Notes: generated by a model from the letters alone, not told the origin. DNA of 19,278 bases from JBDNJM01 sp041687755 (GCA_041687755.1 JBDNJM010000093.1:1-19278), one strand, 5' to 3'. Positions 6,608 through 14,521 are shown, counted from the first letter of the stretch. Numbers and translations: made by a program.

Positions 6608-7669
6608 ATGAGTTCCGAACCCACCAAGCGCCTCATCGACTACGCCGCCAGCTCCGGGTGAGCGGCGAAGATGCCCATCGGGCGGCTTGCGCAGGTCTTG
6701 CGCGGCATTCACGACGAGGACGACCCGCGTCTGCTGGTCGGGCCGACGACGTTTGACGACGCGGGCGTTGTGCGCATCGATCCCCATGGAGATCCGCACG
6801 CTCTGGCGCTGGTGCAAACGGTCGACTTCTTCCCGCCAGTTGTCGACGACCCCGAGCTGTACGGGGCCATCGCGGCGGCGAATGCGCTCTCCGACGTGTA
6901 CGCCATGGGCGGCAAGCCGCTTTCGGCGCTCTGCCTGGCTGGCTTCCCGCGCGACTTCCCCGACGACTGGGTCGACGCCATCTTTCGCGGAGGCTTCTCG
7001 AAGGTGCGTGAGGCCGGCGCGGTCGTGGCTGGCGGGCACACGGTCGAGTCCGACGTCCAGTTCGGCTTCAGCGTGACGGGGCTGGTGGATCCCTCAGCGG
7101 TCACGAGCAACACCGGGTGTCGCGAGGGGGATCAGCTCTATCTGACCAAGCAGCTCGGCATGGGCACTCTGACCACCGCCTCCAAGCGTGAGCTGATCTC
7201 GTGGGAGCAGATGCTGCCGGCTGCTCACCAGATGGCGACGCTCAACAACCTAGCGGGCGAGGCGATGGCCTGCGCCGGCTCGCGCGGCGCGACCGACGTG
7301 ACCGGCTTCGGCCTGCTGGGCCACGGTCGCAACCTGGCGAAGGGCTCCGAGTTGACGCTGCACCTGAGCGGAAAGGCTCTACCGATCTTCGAGGGCGCGC
7401 TGAGCTTCGCCGCAGAGGGCGTTGCCTCGGGGGGATCGCGACGCAACCGTACGGCGCTCGCGCACGAGGTGCGCGTTGCCGACGACGTGGACGAGGCCCT
7501 CGCAACGGTGTGCTTCGACGCGGAGACCTCGGGTGGGCTGCTGATCGCGGTGCCTGAGGGCTCGGCTGCGATCCTGGAGGCCGAACTCAAGGCTCGCGGG
7601 CAGCTGGTCGCCCACGTGGGCGAGATGCGCGCGAAGAGCGACGTGTTCGTGGAGCTGACGGCCGGGTGA
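6608..7669 (+). CDS. selD: Selenide, water dikinase SelD (selenoprotein, Sec at TGA codon 18)
   Basis: Selenophosphate synthetase makes selenophosphate from selenide and ATP, the donor used by SelA. The true start is the ATG at 6608, not the downstream ATG at 6671. Reading through the in-frame TGA at 6659-6661 as selenocysteine gives 353 residues beginning MSSEPTKRLIDYAASSG-Sec18-AAK. This matches the family's N-terminal catalytic Cys/Sec followed by the essential Lys (Lys21 here). Downstream are VQTVDFFPPVVDDPELYG, AAANALSDVYAMGG, GGHTVES and TDVTGFGLLGH, all typical of SelD. A SECIS-like hairpin follows the TGA. Starting at 6671 would delete the catalytic residue. The protein therefore helps make the residue it contains. 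SelB and tRNA(Sec) must be encoded elsewhere. Confidence 0.94.
6659..6708 (+). promoter_or_regulatory. TGA Sec codon and bacterial SECIS element in selD
   Basis: The TGA at 6659-6661 is followed by a hairpin with the apical stem GCGCA (6689-6693) / TGCGC (6699-6703), a GGTCT loop (6694-6698) and U-G wobble extensions. The E. coli fdhF SECIS likewise shows GGUCU at its apex, the part read by SelB. AUGCC (6671-6675) and GGCAU (6704-6708) could form an outer stem instead of the wobbles. The GGTC begins 32 nt after the TGA, within the range accepted for bacterial SECIS elements as I recall it. Confidence 0.87.
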
Positions 7670-7694
7670 GCGGCCGAGAGGCCGTGAAGAAATC

Positions 7695-7750
7695 GCGCTG
7701 CCCGGCCATCGTGCCTCGCAGGTGTCTCTTGGCCCATCGGCTGGGCGCCG
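7695..7750. repeat. Dispersed repeat copy 1 (partial), selD-GDPD gap
   Basis: GCGCTGCCC (7695-7703) and GGCCCATCG (7731-7739) occur 36 bases apart. The same two blocks occur 36 bases apart at 19139-19147 and 19175-19183. The intervening bases agree in part (GTGCC, CAGGTG); about 33 of the first 45 positions are identical. The 199-base gap (7670-7868) otherwise holds no convincing gene, only a -10-like hexamer at its right end. Confidence 0.55.
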
Positions 7751-7856
7751 CTGCGGTGGCAGAGCGCTCAAGGACCGCGCCAGCCGCAATGACTGGCACT
7801 CTCTGAACCGCCGCCGCGGCCCGAAGATCGAGCGCGGGGCCGTCCCGCCGGCCTTC

Positions 7857-7862
7857 TACTCT
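7857..7862 (+). promoter_or_regulatory. -10-like hexamer at GDPD gene start
   Basis: TACTCT lies 6 nt before the ATG at 7869. The region between is pyrimidine-rich with no Shine-Dalgarno, supporting both this start and a leaderless message. Confidence 0.4.
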
Positions 7863-7868
7863 CTTCCT

Positions 7869-9371
7869 ATGCGCGAACTCTCCGAAGTCCTGTCCGAACG
7901 CGGCGCCGAGATCGAGGGGCCGCCGTGGATCCTCGGTCACCGCGGCGCACCGCTGTTGGCGCCCGAGAACACCTTGTCGGGCCTGGCGAAGGCGCTCGAG
8001 CTCGGCCTGGACGGCGTCGAGTACGACCTGCAGGCCAGCATGGGCGCGGAGCCCGTACTGCTGCACGACGACACGCTGACCCGCACGACGGACGGGGAGG
8101 GGCCCGTCGAACAGGTGGGCATGGCCGAGCTCGCCGGGCTCGACGCGGGCGGCTGGTTCAGCAAGGCCTTCGCGGGCGAGTCGCTGCCGCTGCTCGAAGA
8201 GGCGCTGGCGCTCGACGAGCGCGCGGACGGCAAGCCGCCGCTGCACATGATCGAGCTGAAGCGCGCCGACCTTGTCGAGCGCGTGGCTTCGGCGCTGGAG
8301 TCCTTGCCGCGGCCGCTGCCGGTGCGCATCGCTTCGTTCCATCGCGCGGTGTGCCTCGAGGCGCGCGAGGTGGGCCTGCCGTCGATGCTGCTGGCGCTGC
8401 GCGCGGAGAAAGCGGACCTGCAGTTCGTGCGCGACGAGCGCATCCAGGCGCACGGTCTGGCCGCCTTTGGCTGGCGCACGGGCTCGGCGGCGGGGTCGGT
8501 TTGGCCCTGCGAGCGCTGGGCCTGGAGCGTCGACGAGCCCGATGACTTGCTTGAGGCCTGCCGCACTCCGTTGTTCGGCTTCAACACGAACGAGCCGCTG
8601 CGCGCACTCGGGGTCCGCGCGCTCGTCGCGCTGGCGCCGGACGACGCCGGACCGTATCCGATCCGGGTGCCCCGGCTGCCGGTGCGCCCCGGCAGCTTCT
8701 CGAGCGGCAGCTTCGAGGGCGGCGGGGGTCAGTGGACCGGGGACTGGAGCTTCGACGTGAGGCTGCGCAACCCGTTCGCCGAGCGCGCGGACCTGGAGCT
8801 GTTCTTCCGGGGGCGTCGCGGCGCCTACGAGATTGAGGGTGGCCCGACGGAGCTGACCCTGGAGCCCGGAGCCGAAGCGGCTGTGCCGCTGCGCATGGCC
8901 GGGGGCTCATGGAGTCCCGGGCCCGAGCCGGTCCTCGGCGTGCGCTTCGCCTTCGGCCGGGGCGCGGGCGCGCGGGTGCTCGTGCTCGAGGCGCCGATCG
9001 TGCGCGAGCGCGAGGCGACGGCGACGACCCACAGCGTGCGGCTCGAGTGCCTGGCGGAGTCCCCGCGCCAGCCCAGCGCCACGCTCAGCATGCGGCGGCG
9101 GGGCTCCCAGCTGCTGCTGGCGATTGAGAGCCAGGGGGAGCTCGAGGAGGCCCAGGCCGTCGCGTTTCTCGACGGGGAGACCTTCTACGGGGCCGGCGGG
9201 CTGCGGCTGGCGCTTCCGGAGGACTTCGACCATCGCTCGGGCGGCGTGCCGTTCAGCTGCGGCATGGTCGGGCGCAGGGGGGGCGAGCGACTTGCCTGGC
9301 GACGTTGGGCCGGCGCGCTTCCGCGGGATCTGCTCTCCGGATCGCCCGGGAGGCTGTATCCGGCCCGATAA
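7869..9371 (+). CDS. Glycerophosphodiester phosphodiesterase with unknown C-terminal domain
   Basis: A 500-residue protein. Residues about 18-265 are a GDPD-type TIM barrel that hydrolyses glycerophosphodiesters to glycerol-3-phosphate and an alcohol. Visible catalytic and metal residues are His24-Arg25 (LGHRGAP), Glu33 (PENT), Glu51 and Asp53 (VEYD), His66 (LLHDD) and Glu129/Lys131 (IELK), all intact. Residues about 270-500 form an extra region rich in predicted beta strands (for example TGDWSFDVRLRNPF and LTLEPGAEAAVPL) that I do not recognise; it could bind a substrate or the envelope. No signal peptide is seen, so it is probably cytoplasmic. The start at 7869 is chosen over 7722 because the barrel begins right after it and a -10-like element precedes it. 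It is followed after 38 bases by the sulfatase-like gene. Confidence 0.88.
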   Translation: MRELSEVLSERGAEIEGPPWILGHRGAPLLAPENTLSGLAKALELGLDGVEYDLQASMGAEPVLLHDDTLTRTTDGEGPVEQVGMAELAGLDAGGWFSKAFAGESLPLLEEALALDERADGKPPLHMIELKRADLVERVASALESLPRPLPVRIASFHRAVCLEAREVGLPSMLLALRAEKADLQFVRDERIQAHGLAAFGWRTGSAAGSVWPCERWAWSVDEPDDLLEACRTPLFGFNTNEPLRALGVRALVALAPDDAGPYPIRVPRLPVRPGSFSSGSFEGGGGQWTGDWSFDVRLRNPFAERADLELFFRGRRGAYEIEGGPTELTLEPGAEAAVPLRMAGGSWSPGPEPVLGVRFAFGRGAGARVLVLEAPIVREREATATTHSVRLECLAESPRQPSATLSMRRRGSQLLLAIESQGELEEAQAVAFLDGETFYGAGGLRLALPEDFDHRSGGVPFSCGMVGRRGGERLAWRRWAGALPRDLLSGSPGRLYPAR

Positions 9372-9397
9372 GGTGCGGTGCGCAGGCCTCTCGCGGC

Positions 9398-9403
9398 GAT
9401 ACT
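9398..9403 (+). promoter_or_regulatory. -10-like hexamer at sulfatase-like gene start
   Basis: GATACT lies 6 nt before the ATG at 9410, with GGTCCC between and no Shine-Dalgarno. The spacing matches the other genes listed with this pattern. Confidence 0.4.
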
Positions 9404-9409
9404 GGTCCC

Positions 9410-10912
9410 ATGGCTCGAGCCCTCTCTTTCAGATCCTGGCGCCTGCTAGGCCGCAGAGCGCGCCTCGGCGCGGCCGCGCGGGCCGTCGGGCTGGCGCTGC
9501 TGGTGGGCGCCTGCGGAACTCGCGAGATCCAGGGGCCCCAGCGAGCGGGTGGAGCGCCCGAGCGACCGGAAGAGCCGCGCGGGGTGCTGGTCATCGCCAT
9601 CGACGGGCTCCGAGCCGACCGGATCCAGGCGGCCGGCTACGACCGCGCGACGACGCCGCAGATCGACCGCCTCGCCGCCGAGGGCGTGCTCTTCGATTCG
9701 ATGATCGCCGCGGCGCCCATGCCCGTGCCCGCGCACATCAGCTTGCTGACCGGGTGCGATCCCAACGTCTCCCGCAGCACCTTTCGCACCGGCGAAGACC
9801 CCAATCAAAGCGCCTCGTGGCGGGTGCATTCCGGCACGCCGAGGCTGGCGCTGGAGTTCGCACTGGCGGGCTACCGGACGCTTGGATTGGCCGATGGTGA
9901 GGCGCTGGGGCCCCTGCACGGGCTGGGCCCTGGGTTTCACGATCTGGAGCGGCCCTACCTCGAGGAGGCCCACAGCGAACGCCGCGGCATCGAGCGCTCA
10001 GGAGTGCGCCTGACCCAGTGGCTGCGCTCTTTGGACACCGACGACTCCTGGTTCGCCTACGTGCACGTCGGGGACCTGCTGCGCAGCTTCGACGCTCCCG
10101 ATCCGCGCTGGAGCACGTTGTACGAGCCCCGCAAGGCCTTCGACTGGGTGCCGCCGGTTGCGGCGCGTGAGCCTGCGCTGTTCGCGCTGCCGCCCTCGCG
10201 GTGGTCCGGCGGTATGCAGTCGATGGCCGAGTACGACCTGCGCTACGACGGTGGGCTCGCGCGCATCGACGCGGCGATCGGCAGCTGCGTCGAGCTGTTG
10301 CGTTCGAGCGGCCGGCTGGAGCAGACGACCATCGCCATCGTCGGCACCTTCGGCATGCAGTTCGGTGAGGCGGGGCTGTTGGTGGACCACGGTCGGCTCT
10401 CCGTCGCAGACCTGCGCGTGCCGTTGGTGCTGCGCCCTGCCGAGTCGTTGGAGAGCCGCCGCGGCGCGGTGCTGAAATGCCTTAGCAGCAGCATGGATCT
10501 GGCGCCGACGCTGCTGGAGCTGGAGGGCTTGGACGGCCGCAGCATGCAGGGCACGAGCCTTTGGCCTGTGGTTCAGGGGGCTGCGGCCGCCGCGCGTCCC
10601 TTCGCCTTCGCCAGCGGGGGGCTTCAGAACGGCTTCGTCGCCCTGTCCGAGGAGTGGGCGCTCGAGGAACTGCTCGCAGGCGACGCCGCGCCGGAGCTGG
10701 TTCGAGGGTGGTTTGGCGACATGGCGGCGCACCCCTCGGAGGTTTCACGACGGCTGTATCGCTGGCGAACGGACTCGTACCCTCCGCTGGTGAATGGGTA
10801 TGTTAGCGCACCTGCGGCGACTCCCGCGGAGGTCGATGCCCTCGGCCAAGCCCGCGCGAGCTGGGGCCGGGCGGTCCAGGCCCTGCGTCCCGGGCCGGCG
10901 GTGGGGCCCTGA
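9410..10912 (+). CDS. Sulfatase-fold lipoprotein, probably catalytically inactive
   Basis: A 500-residue protein of the alkaline phosphatase/sulfatase superfamily. An N-terminal signal ends in a lipobox (LVGAC, Cys35), so it should be lipid-anchored in the envelope. The fold is recognised from VLVIAIDGLRADRI, TTPQIDRLAAEGVLFD, PAHISLLTG, the later FGEAG segment and DLRVPLVLR. Key catalytic positions are altered. The nucleophile position (Cys, Ser or Thr two residues before the conserved Pro) is Pro105. The metal-binding Asp-His of the usual SDHGEEFGEHG motif is Thr313-Phe314 within GTFGMQFGEAG. Asp65 and His109 remain. By family knowledge it should lack sulfatase or phosphodiesterase activity and may bind sugars or act structurally. 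The start at 9410 gives the lipoprotein signal. It lies between the GDPD and the glycosyltransferases. Confidence 0.8.
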   Translation: MARALSFRSWRLLGRRARLGAAARAVGLALLVGACGTREIQGPQRAGGAPERPEEPRGVLVIAIDGLRADRIQAAGYDRATTPQIDRLAAEGVLFDSMIAAAPMPVPAHISLLTGCDPNVSRSTFRTGEDPNQSASWRVHSGTPRLALEFALAGYRTLGLADGEALGPLHGLGPGFHDLERPYLEEAHSERRGIERSGVRLTQWLRSLDTDDSWFAYVHVGDLLRSFDAPDPRWSTLYEPRKAFDWVPPVAAREPALFALPPSRWSGGMQSMAEYDLRYDGGLARIDAAIGSCVELLRSSGRLEQTTIAIVGTFGMQFGEAGLLVDHGRLSVADLRVPLVLRPAESLESRRGAVLKCLSSSMDLAPTLLELEGLDGRSMQGTSLWPVVQGAAAAARPFAFASGGLQNGFVALSEEWALEELLAGDAAPELVRGWFGDMAAHPSEVSRRLYRWRTDSYPPLVNGYVSAPAATPAEVDALGQARASWGRAVQALRPGPAVGP

Positions 10913-10981
10913 TCCCGCAATAGAGGTCCAGGCTCTTGGGCGGCGCCCGCGCCGGTTGCGGCTGATCCTCCTCCCCGTTCC

Positions 10982-12793
10982 ATGACCGATCCCTCCACCC
11001 CGATGCCGAGCGGCGGCGACGCGCGCAGCGGGCGTCCGCGCGTGCTGGCAATCACGATGGCCTACGCGCCGTACGTGGGGGGCGGGTACGAGCTGGGCAC
11101 GATCGAGACGGTGGAGGAGCTGCGCGCGCGCGGGTTCGAAGTGGATATCTTGTGCGGCAGCGGCGAGCGCTTCCCGAAGGACGACGCGCGGCTGCGCCCG
11201 TGGCTCAAGCCCAAGCTCGACGTTGGTGACGTGTGGGTGCACTACAAGGACCTGTCGACCCTGCGGAACTACCGTCGGCACCTGTTCTGCAGGACCAACT
11301 ACAAGGCGACCCGCCGCGCGATCGCGGAGGTCCGGCCGGACATCGTGCTGTACTTCAATCTCGGCTTGGTGTCCTTGAGCCCGCTGGTCGCCGTGCGCGC
11401 GGCCGGGCTCCCCGCCCTTGGCCAGATCAGCGACGCCTGGCCCCTGAACCACTGGATCGAGGAGTGGCGGAAGTCGGGTGCCAAACCGCGTCGGTTCGGC
11501 TGGCTCGAGCGGCGTTGGCGATCGCTGCTGCGGCGCACGGAGTTCGGCGAGATGTGGTTGCCGAGCGATTCGATGGTGAGCCGCTTCCGCGAGCGTCAGT
11601 TCGAGGCCGGCTGCTTGAAAGTGCATCCGCTCCCCCTACCGCCGCGCGCGGCCGAGGTCGGCGCGCAGCAGGCGCCCCGGGCGCGGGCTTTGAGCGAACC
11701 GCTGCGCATTGTCAGCACCACCCAATGGTGGGGCGGGCAGGGTCAGCATGTCCTGGTGGACGCGGTGCGAGTGGCCGTCCAACGCGGCCTGGACGTGCAG
11801 CTGGACCTGTTCGGTACGGGCGATCGCGACTACGTGAACTACGTGCTGGGCAAGGCCGAGATCCCCGAACTCGAAGGGCGCGTGCGCGTGCACGGCGCCC
11901 AACCTCCGCAGCGCCTCTTGGAGGCGCTGAGCCAAGCGCACGTGTTCGCACTCCCTGGCCTCTCGCCGGCACCCTTCGGATTGGAGACGCTTGAGGGCAT
12001 GGCTCACGGTCTGCCGGTGATCGCCACAGACGCCGCCCCGAGTCCGGAAATCGTGCGGCACGAGCGCGACGGCCTCGTGGTTCCGGCCGGGGACTGGAAT
12101 CAGATGGGCGACGCGATTCAGCGCCTGGCGGAAGACGAAGCCCTGCGCTTCCGCATGGCGGAGTCGGCCCACGAGCGCGCCCTCCACGAGTACCCCCCGG
12201 CGCGCTACCCCCGGGCGCGTCTCGAAGATGAGCCGCTGCGGATCGTGTGCACCTCGATGTGGTGGGGCGGAAAGGGGCAGCACATCCTGGTCGACGCCGT
12301 GCGGGTCGCTGTCAATCGCGGCCTCGACGTGCAGTTGGATCTGTTTGGCGACGGTGACGAGGAGTACAGCGACTACGTGCTCGCCAAGCTGGCGGTGCCC
12401 GAACTCAACCGCCGCGTCACGGTGCATGGGCGCCAGCCCCGCGCGCGGTTGTTTGAGGTGCTGAGCCAAGCCCACGTGTTCGCTTTCCCCAGCACCTGGC
12501 CCGAGCCGTTCGGTCTGGCGACGATCGAGGGCATGGCCCAGGGCCTGCCGGTCATCGGCACGGACGCGGGCGCAACTCCGGAGATCGTGCGGGACGGACG
12601 CGACGGGCTGATCGTCGCGGCCGGGGATTGGGACGCCATGGGCAATGCGATCCAACGCCTGGCCGAGGACGAACCGCTGCGCTTCCGCATGGCTCAGTCG
12701 GCTCACCGCCGGGCGCTGGCCGACTATTCTGCAGCTAGCTACTACGACACACTTGCCGCGGCGCTCGAGGCGCGTGCGGCCGGGGGCCGGTAA
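10982..12793 (+). CDS. GT4-type glycosyltransferase with duplicated donor-binding domain
   Basis: A 603-residue group 1 (GT4, GT-B fold) glycosyltransferase, far longer than the usual 350-450. Residues 1-231 are the acceptor half, starting VLAITMAYAPYVGGGYE with its glycine-rich loop. The donor-binding half appears twice in tandem: residues 232-409 and 410-587, about 70% identical by eye. Copy 2 keeps the family's donor residues: GGKGQH (Lys431) and the EX7E motif EPFGLATIE (Glu508/Glu516). Copy 1 has Gln253 in GGQGQH and Ala330 for the first Glu (APFGLETLE), so it is probably defective in nucleotide-sugar binding. The enzyme likely transfers a sugar to a polysaccharide or lipid-linked acceptor; donor unknown. 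It lies 10 bases before the next glycosyltransferase. No Shine-Dalgarno is visible. Confidence 0.9.
   Translation: MTDPSTPMPSGGDARSGRPRVLAITMAYAPYVGGGYELGTIETVEELRARGFEVDILCGSGERFPKDDARLRPWLKPKLDVGDVWVHYKDLSTLRNYRRHLFCRTNYKATRRAIAEVRPDIVLYFNLGLVSLSPLVAVRAAGLPALGQISDAWPLNHWIEEWRKSGAKPRRFGWLERRWRSLLRRTEFGEMWLPSDSMVSRFRERQFEAGCLKVHPLPLPPRAAEVGAQQAPRARALSEPLRIVSTTQWWGGQGQHVLVDAVRVAVQRGLDVQLDLFGTGDRDYVNYVLGKAEIPELEGRVRVHGAQPPQRLLEALSQAHVFALPGLSPAPFGLETLEGMAHGLPVIATDAAPSPEIVRHERDGLVVPAGDWNQMGDAIQRLAEDEALRFRMAESAHERALHEYPPARYPRARLEDEPLRIVCTSMWWGGKGQHILVDAVRVAVNRGLDVQLDLFGDGDEEYSDYVLAKLAVPELNRRVTVHGRQPRARLFEVLSQAHVFAFPSTWPEPFGLATIEGMAQGLPVIGTDAGATPEIVRDGRDGLIVAAGDWDAMGNAIQRLAEDEPLRFRMAQSAHRRALADYSAASYYDTLAAALEARAAGGR
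11675..12208 (+). repeat. Intragenic tandem duplication, copy 1 (534 bp)
   Basis: The first of two head-to-tail 534-base units, exactly 178 codons, within the glycosyltransferase gene. It begins with the PRAR...SEPLRIV codons and ends at the PPARY codons. The unit size preserves the frame. Its protein lacks the donor-site Lys and the first Glu. Confidence 0.85.
12209..12742 (+). repeat. Intragenic tandem duplication, copy 2 (534 bp)
   Basis: The second unit begins with the PRARLEDEPLRIV codons immediately after copy 1 and ends at the SAASY codons. It retains the donor-site Lys and both Glu residues. Divergence from copy 1 is spread along the unit, so the duplication is not recent. Confidence 0.85.
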
Positions 12794-12797
12794 GACT
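12792..12797 (+). promoter_or_regulatory. -10-like hexamer at second glycosyltransferase start
   Basis: AAGACT lies 6 nt before the ATG at 12804, overlapping the stop codon of the upstream glycosyltransferase (TAA at 12791-12793). The match to -10 is weak, but the spacing is the same as at other starts here. Confidence 0.25.
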
Positions 12798-12803
12798 TCA
12801 CCC

Positions 12804-14156
12804 ATGCGACTTCTGTTCGTTTCCAACGGATTTCCTCCGCGCGGCCGCTGGGGCACCGAGTTTTACACCCAGGAGCTGGTGCAGGGCCTGGTCGAGCGCG
12901 GCCACGAGGTGGCCGTGCTGCACCCCGTTCGCGACGGCGAGCGGCCGCGCTACGAGGTGACCCGCGCCGAGGGCGAGGGCGGCGTGCCGGTGTTCTTGCT
13001 GCACAACTCCGGGGGCTCCAAGTCGGAGTTCTCGGAGAGCTACGAGGACTCCGACGTCGATGCGGCCTTTGCGCGCGTGCTCGAAGAGTTCAAGCCGGAT
13101 CTCGTGCACTTCACCTACCTGCTGTGGGGCCTGTCCGTCGGGATGGTCGAGGTGGCTAGGAGCTTCGGGGCGGCGCGCGTCGCGACGCTGACCGACTACG
13201 GTCCCATCTGCCACCGCGGGCAGATGTTCGACTGGCAGTTCAAGCGCTGCGAGGGGCCACATCCGCCGGAGGTCTGTGCGCGCTGCATTCGGGAGCCTTC
13301 GGCCTACGAGGGCAGCGCACCCTTCGTGGCGGTGAAGCGCCTAGCGGTTCGCGCTCTGGCCCTCGGCGGCGGCCTGGGTCGAGTCGTGACCGCTGCGGAC
13401 CTTGAGCGCCGGGAGGCCGCGGTGCGCAAGGCGCTCGACGGCATGCAGCGACTGATCGCTCCGACGCGCGTGCTCGCGGAGGCGTACCGGCGCTTCGGCG
13501 TCGACGGTGGCAGGATGGAAGAGTTGGTCTACTCGATCGAAGAACGGCCGTATCTCGCGGCGCGCCCCGAGCCGGCGCGCGACGTGGTGCGCTTCGGCTT
13601 CCTGGGACAGTTCACGCCTCACAAGGGGCTGCACGTGCTGCTGGACGCCGTGCGGATCCTCTCCAGTCGCCTGCCGGAGTCGGTCGAGCCCTGGGAGGTG
13701 CTGCTGTTCGGGAAACCGGCGGGCGGGCGCCACCGACGCTACGCCCGCCTGATGTTCGAGCCGGATCCGGGGCCGCGGGTGAAGCTCGCGGGCTCGTTCC
13801 TGCCCCAGGAGGGGCCGCGCGTGCTCGCCGGGCTGCACGCCCTCGTGTTGCCGTCGCTCTGGGACGAGAACGCTCCGCTGTCCTGCCTGCAGGCGCGGGC
13901 GGCGGGCATTCCGATCATCGGCAGCGACGTTAAGGGCATTGCGGAGGTCGTCCGCGTGCCCGAGGACGGCCGGCTGTTCGCGGCCGGGTCCGCGGAGGCG
14001 CTCGCCGATGCGATGCGCGAGGTCCTGCTCGGCCGACTCACTCGGCATCCGAACCCGAGCTTGCCGGTCGGGCACTCCGAGCACCTCGACCGGATCGAGC
14101 GCCTCTACCACGAGGCCGGCACGGCTGCCGCGGGGAGGGGCACCGCGGGTGCCTGA
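12804..14156 (+). CDS. GT4-type glycosyltransferase
   Basis: A 450-residue GT-B fold glycosyltransferase of the GT4 group. The N-terminal half opens LLFVSNGFPPRGRWGTEFYT, and the C-terminal half has FGFLGQFTPHKGLHVLLDAV with the donor-phosphate Lys and PSLWDENAPLSCLQARAAG. A four-cysteine cluster (Cys136, Cys149, Cys158, Cys161) in the acceptor half recalls a putative zinc-binding knuckle common in this subfamily. In the EX7E position the first residue is Glu355 but the second is Gln363, an unusual change. It starts 10 bases after the preceding glycosyltransferase, probably the same transcript. The start at 12804 is chosen over 12645 because the Rossmann beta strand begins directly after it. 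Its last 52 bases overlap a convergent minus-strand gene. Sugar and acceptor are unknown. Confidence 0.9.
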   Translation: MRLLFVSNGFPPRGRWGTEFYTQELVQGLVERGHEVAVLHPVRDGERPRYEVTRAEGEGGVPVFLLHNSGGSKSEFSESYEDSDVDAAFARVLEEFKPDLVHFTYLLWGLSVGMVEVARSFGAARVATLTDYGPICHRGQMFDWQFKRCEGPHPPEVCARCIREPSAYEGSAPFVAVKRLAVRALALGGGLGRVVTAADLERREAAVRKALDGMQRLIAPTRVLAEAYRRFGVDGGRMEELVYSIEERPYLAARPEPARDVVRFGFLGQFTPHKGLHVLLDAVRILSSRLPESVEPWEVLLFGKPAGGRHRRYARLMFEPDPGPRVKLAGSFLPQEGPRVLAGLHALVLPSLWDENAPLSCLQARAAGIPIIGSDVKGIAEVVRVPEDGRLFAAGSAEALADAMREVLLGRLTRHPNPSLPVGHSEHLDRIERLYHEAGTAAAGRGTAGA

Positions 14157-14521
14157 TCGGGGGTGAGTTCCAGGTGCTCGAGGTCCGCGGTGAAATCCGC
14201 CGCGGGGGGCTCGGGCGGCAGCGGCCAGGGGAGCTCGTCCAGAGTGGGGGCGGCTGAGGTCAGGCAGAGCCGCTCGGTCCGGTCGGGGCCGAGGCGCACC
14301 GCGCCGGAACGTCGGTCCAGGGCGGGACCCGCAACGGCGACGCGCCAGTCGCCGAGCTGCAGCCCCAGGACGCGGTACGGCGGAGCGGCGAAGGCGACGG
14401 CGACGGCGTAGCGGGCGCCGTCGGGTCCGAACAGCTCGATCCGCAGGTCGGCGCGATGCTCGGCGCCGTCGGACACGAACGCCCGTAGCTCGATTCCCGT
14501 GGCCGAGTGCGCTTCAAGCAC
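14105..14521 (-). CDS. Protein of unknown function, C-terminal part (possible frameshift upstream)
   Basis: A minus-strand open frame of 138 codons from a GTG at 14521. I do not recognise the family. The residues look like true protein: alternating strands such as GIELRAFVSDG, ADLRIELFGPDGARY and LQLGDWRVAVAG suggest a beta-sandwich, ending in a Pro/Ala-rich tail. The same frame stays open upstream to about 14758 without a good start. A different frame just upstream (14611-14718) encodes a membrane helix. Joining the two needs a one-base change in the G5 run at 14632-14628 and would give 204 residues: a membrane anchor plus a periplasmic domain. Its 3' end overlaps the convergent glycosyltransferase by 52 bases. 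It lies among polysaccharide genes, but the role is unknown. Confidence 0.5.
   Translation of the reverse strand: MLEAHSATGIELRAFVSDGAEHRADLRIELFGPDGARYAVAVAFAAPPYRVLGLQLGDWRVAVAGPALDRRSGAVRLGPDRTERLCLTSAAPTLDELPWPLPPEPPAADFTADLEHLELTPDQAPAVPLPAAAVPASW

Noticed and set aside
6671..7669. selD starting at the ATG at 6671
   Set aside because: This start lies inside the SECIS region and removes the catalytic Sec and Lys; the upstream frame from 6608 matches the family N-terminus.
9124..9900. Second ORF across the GDPD and sulfatase-like junction
   Set aside because: Arg/Ala-rich shadow that overlaps two well-supported genes.
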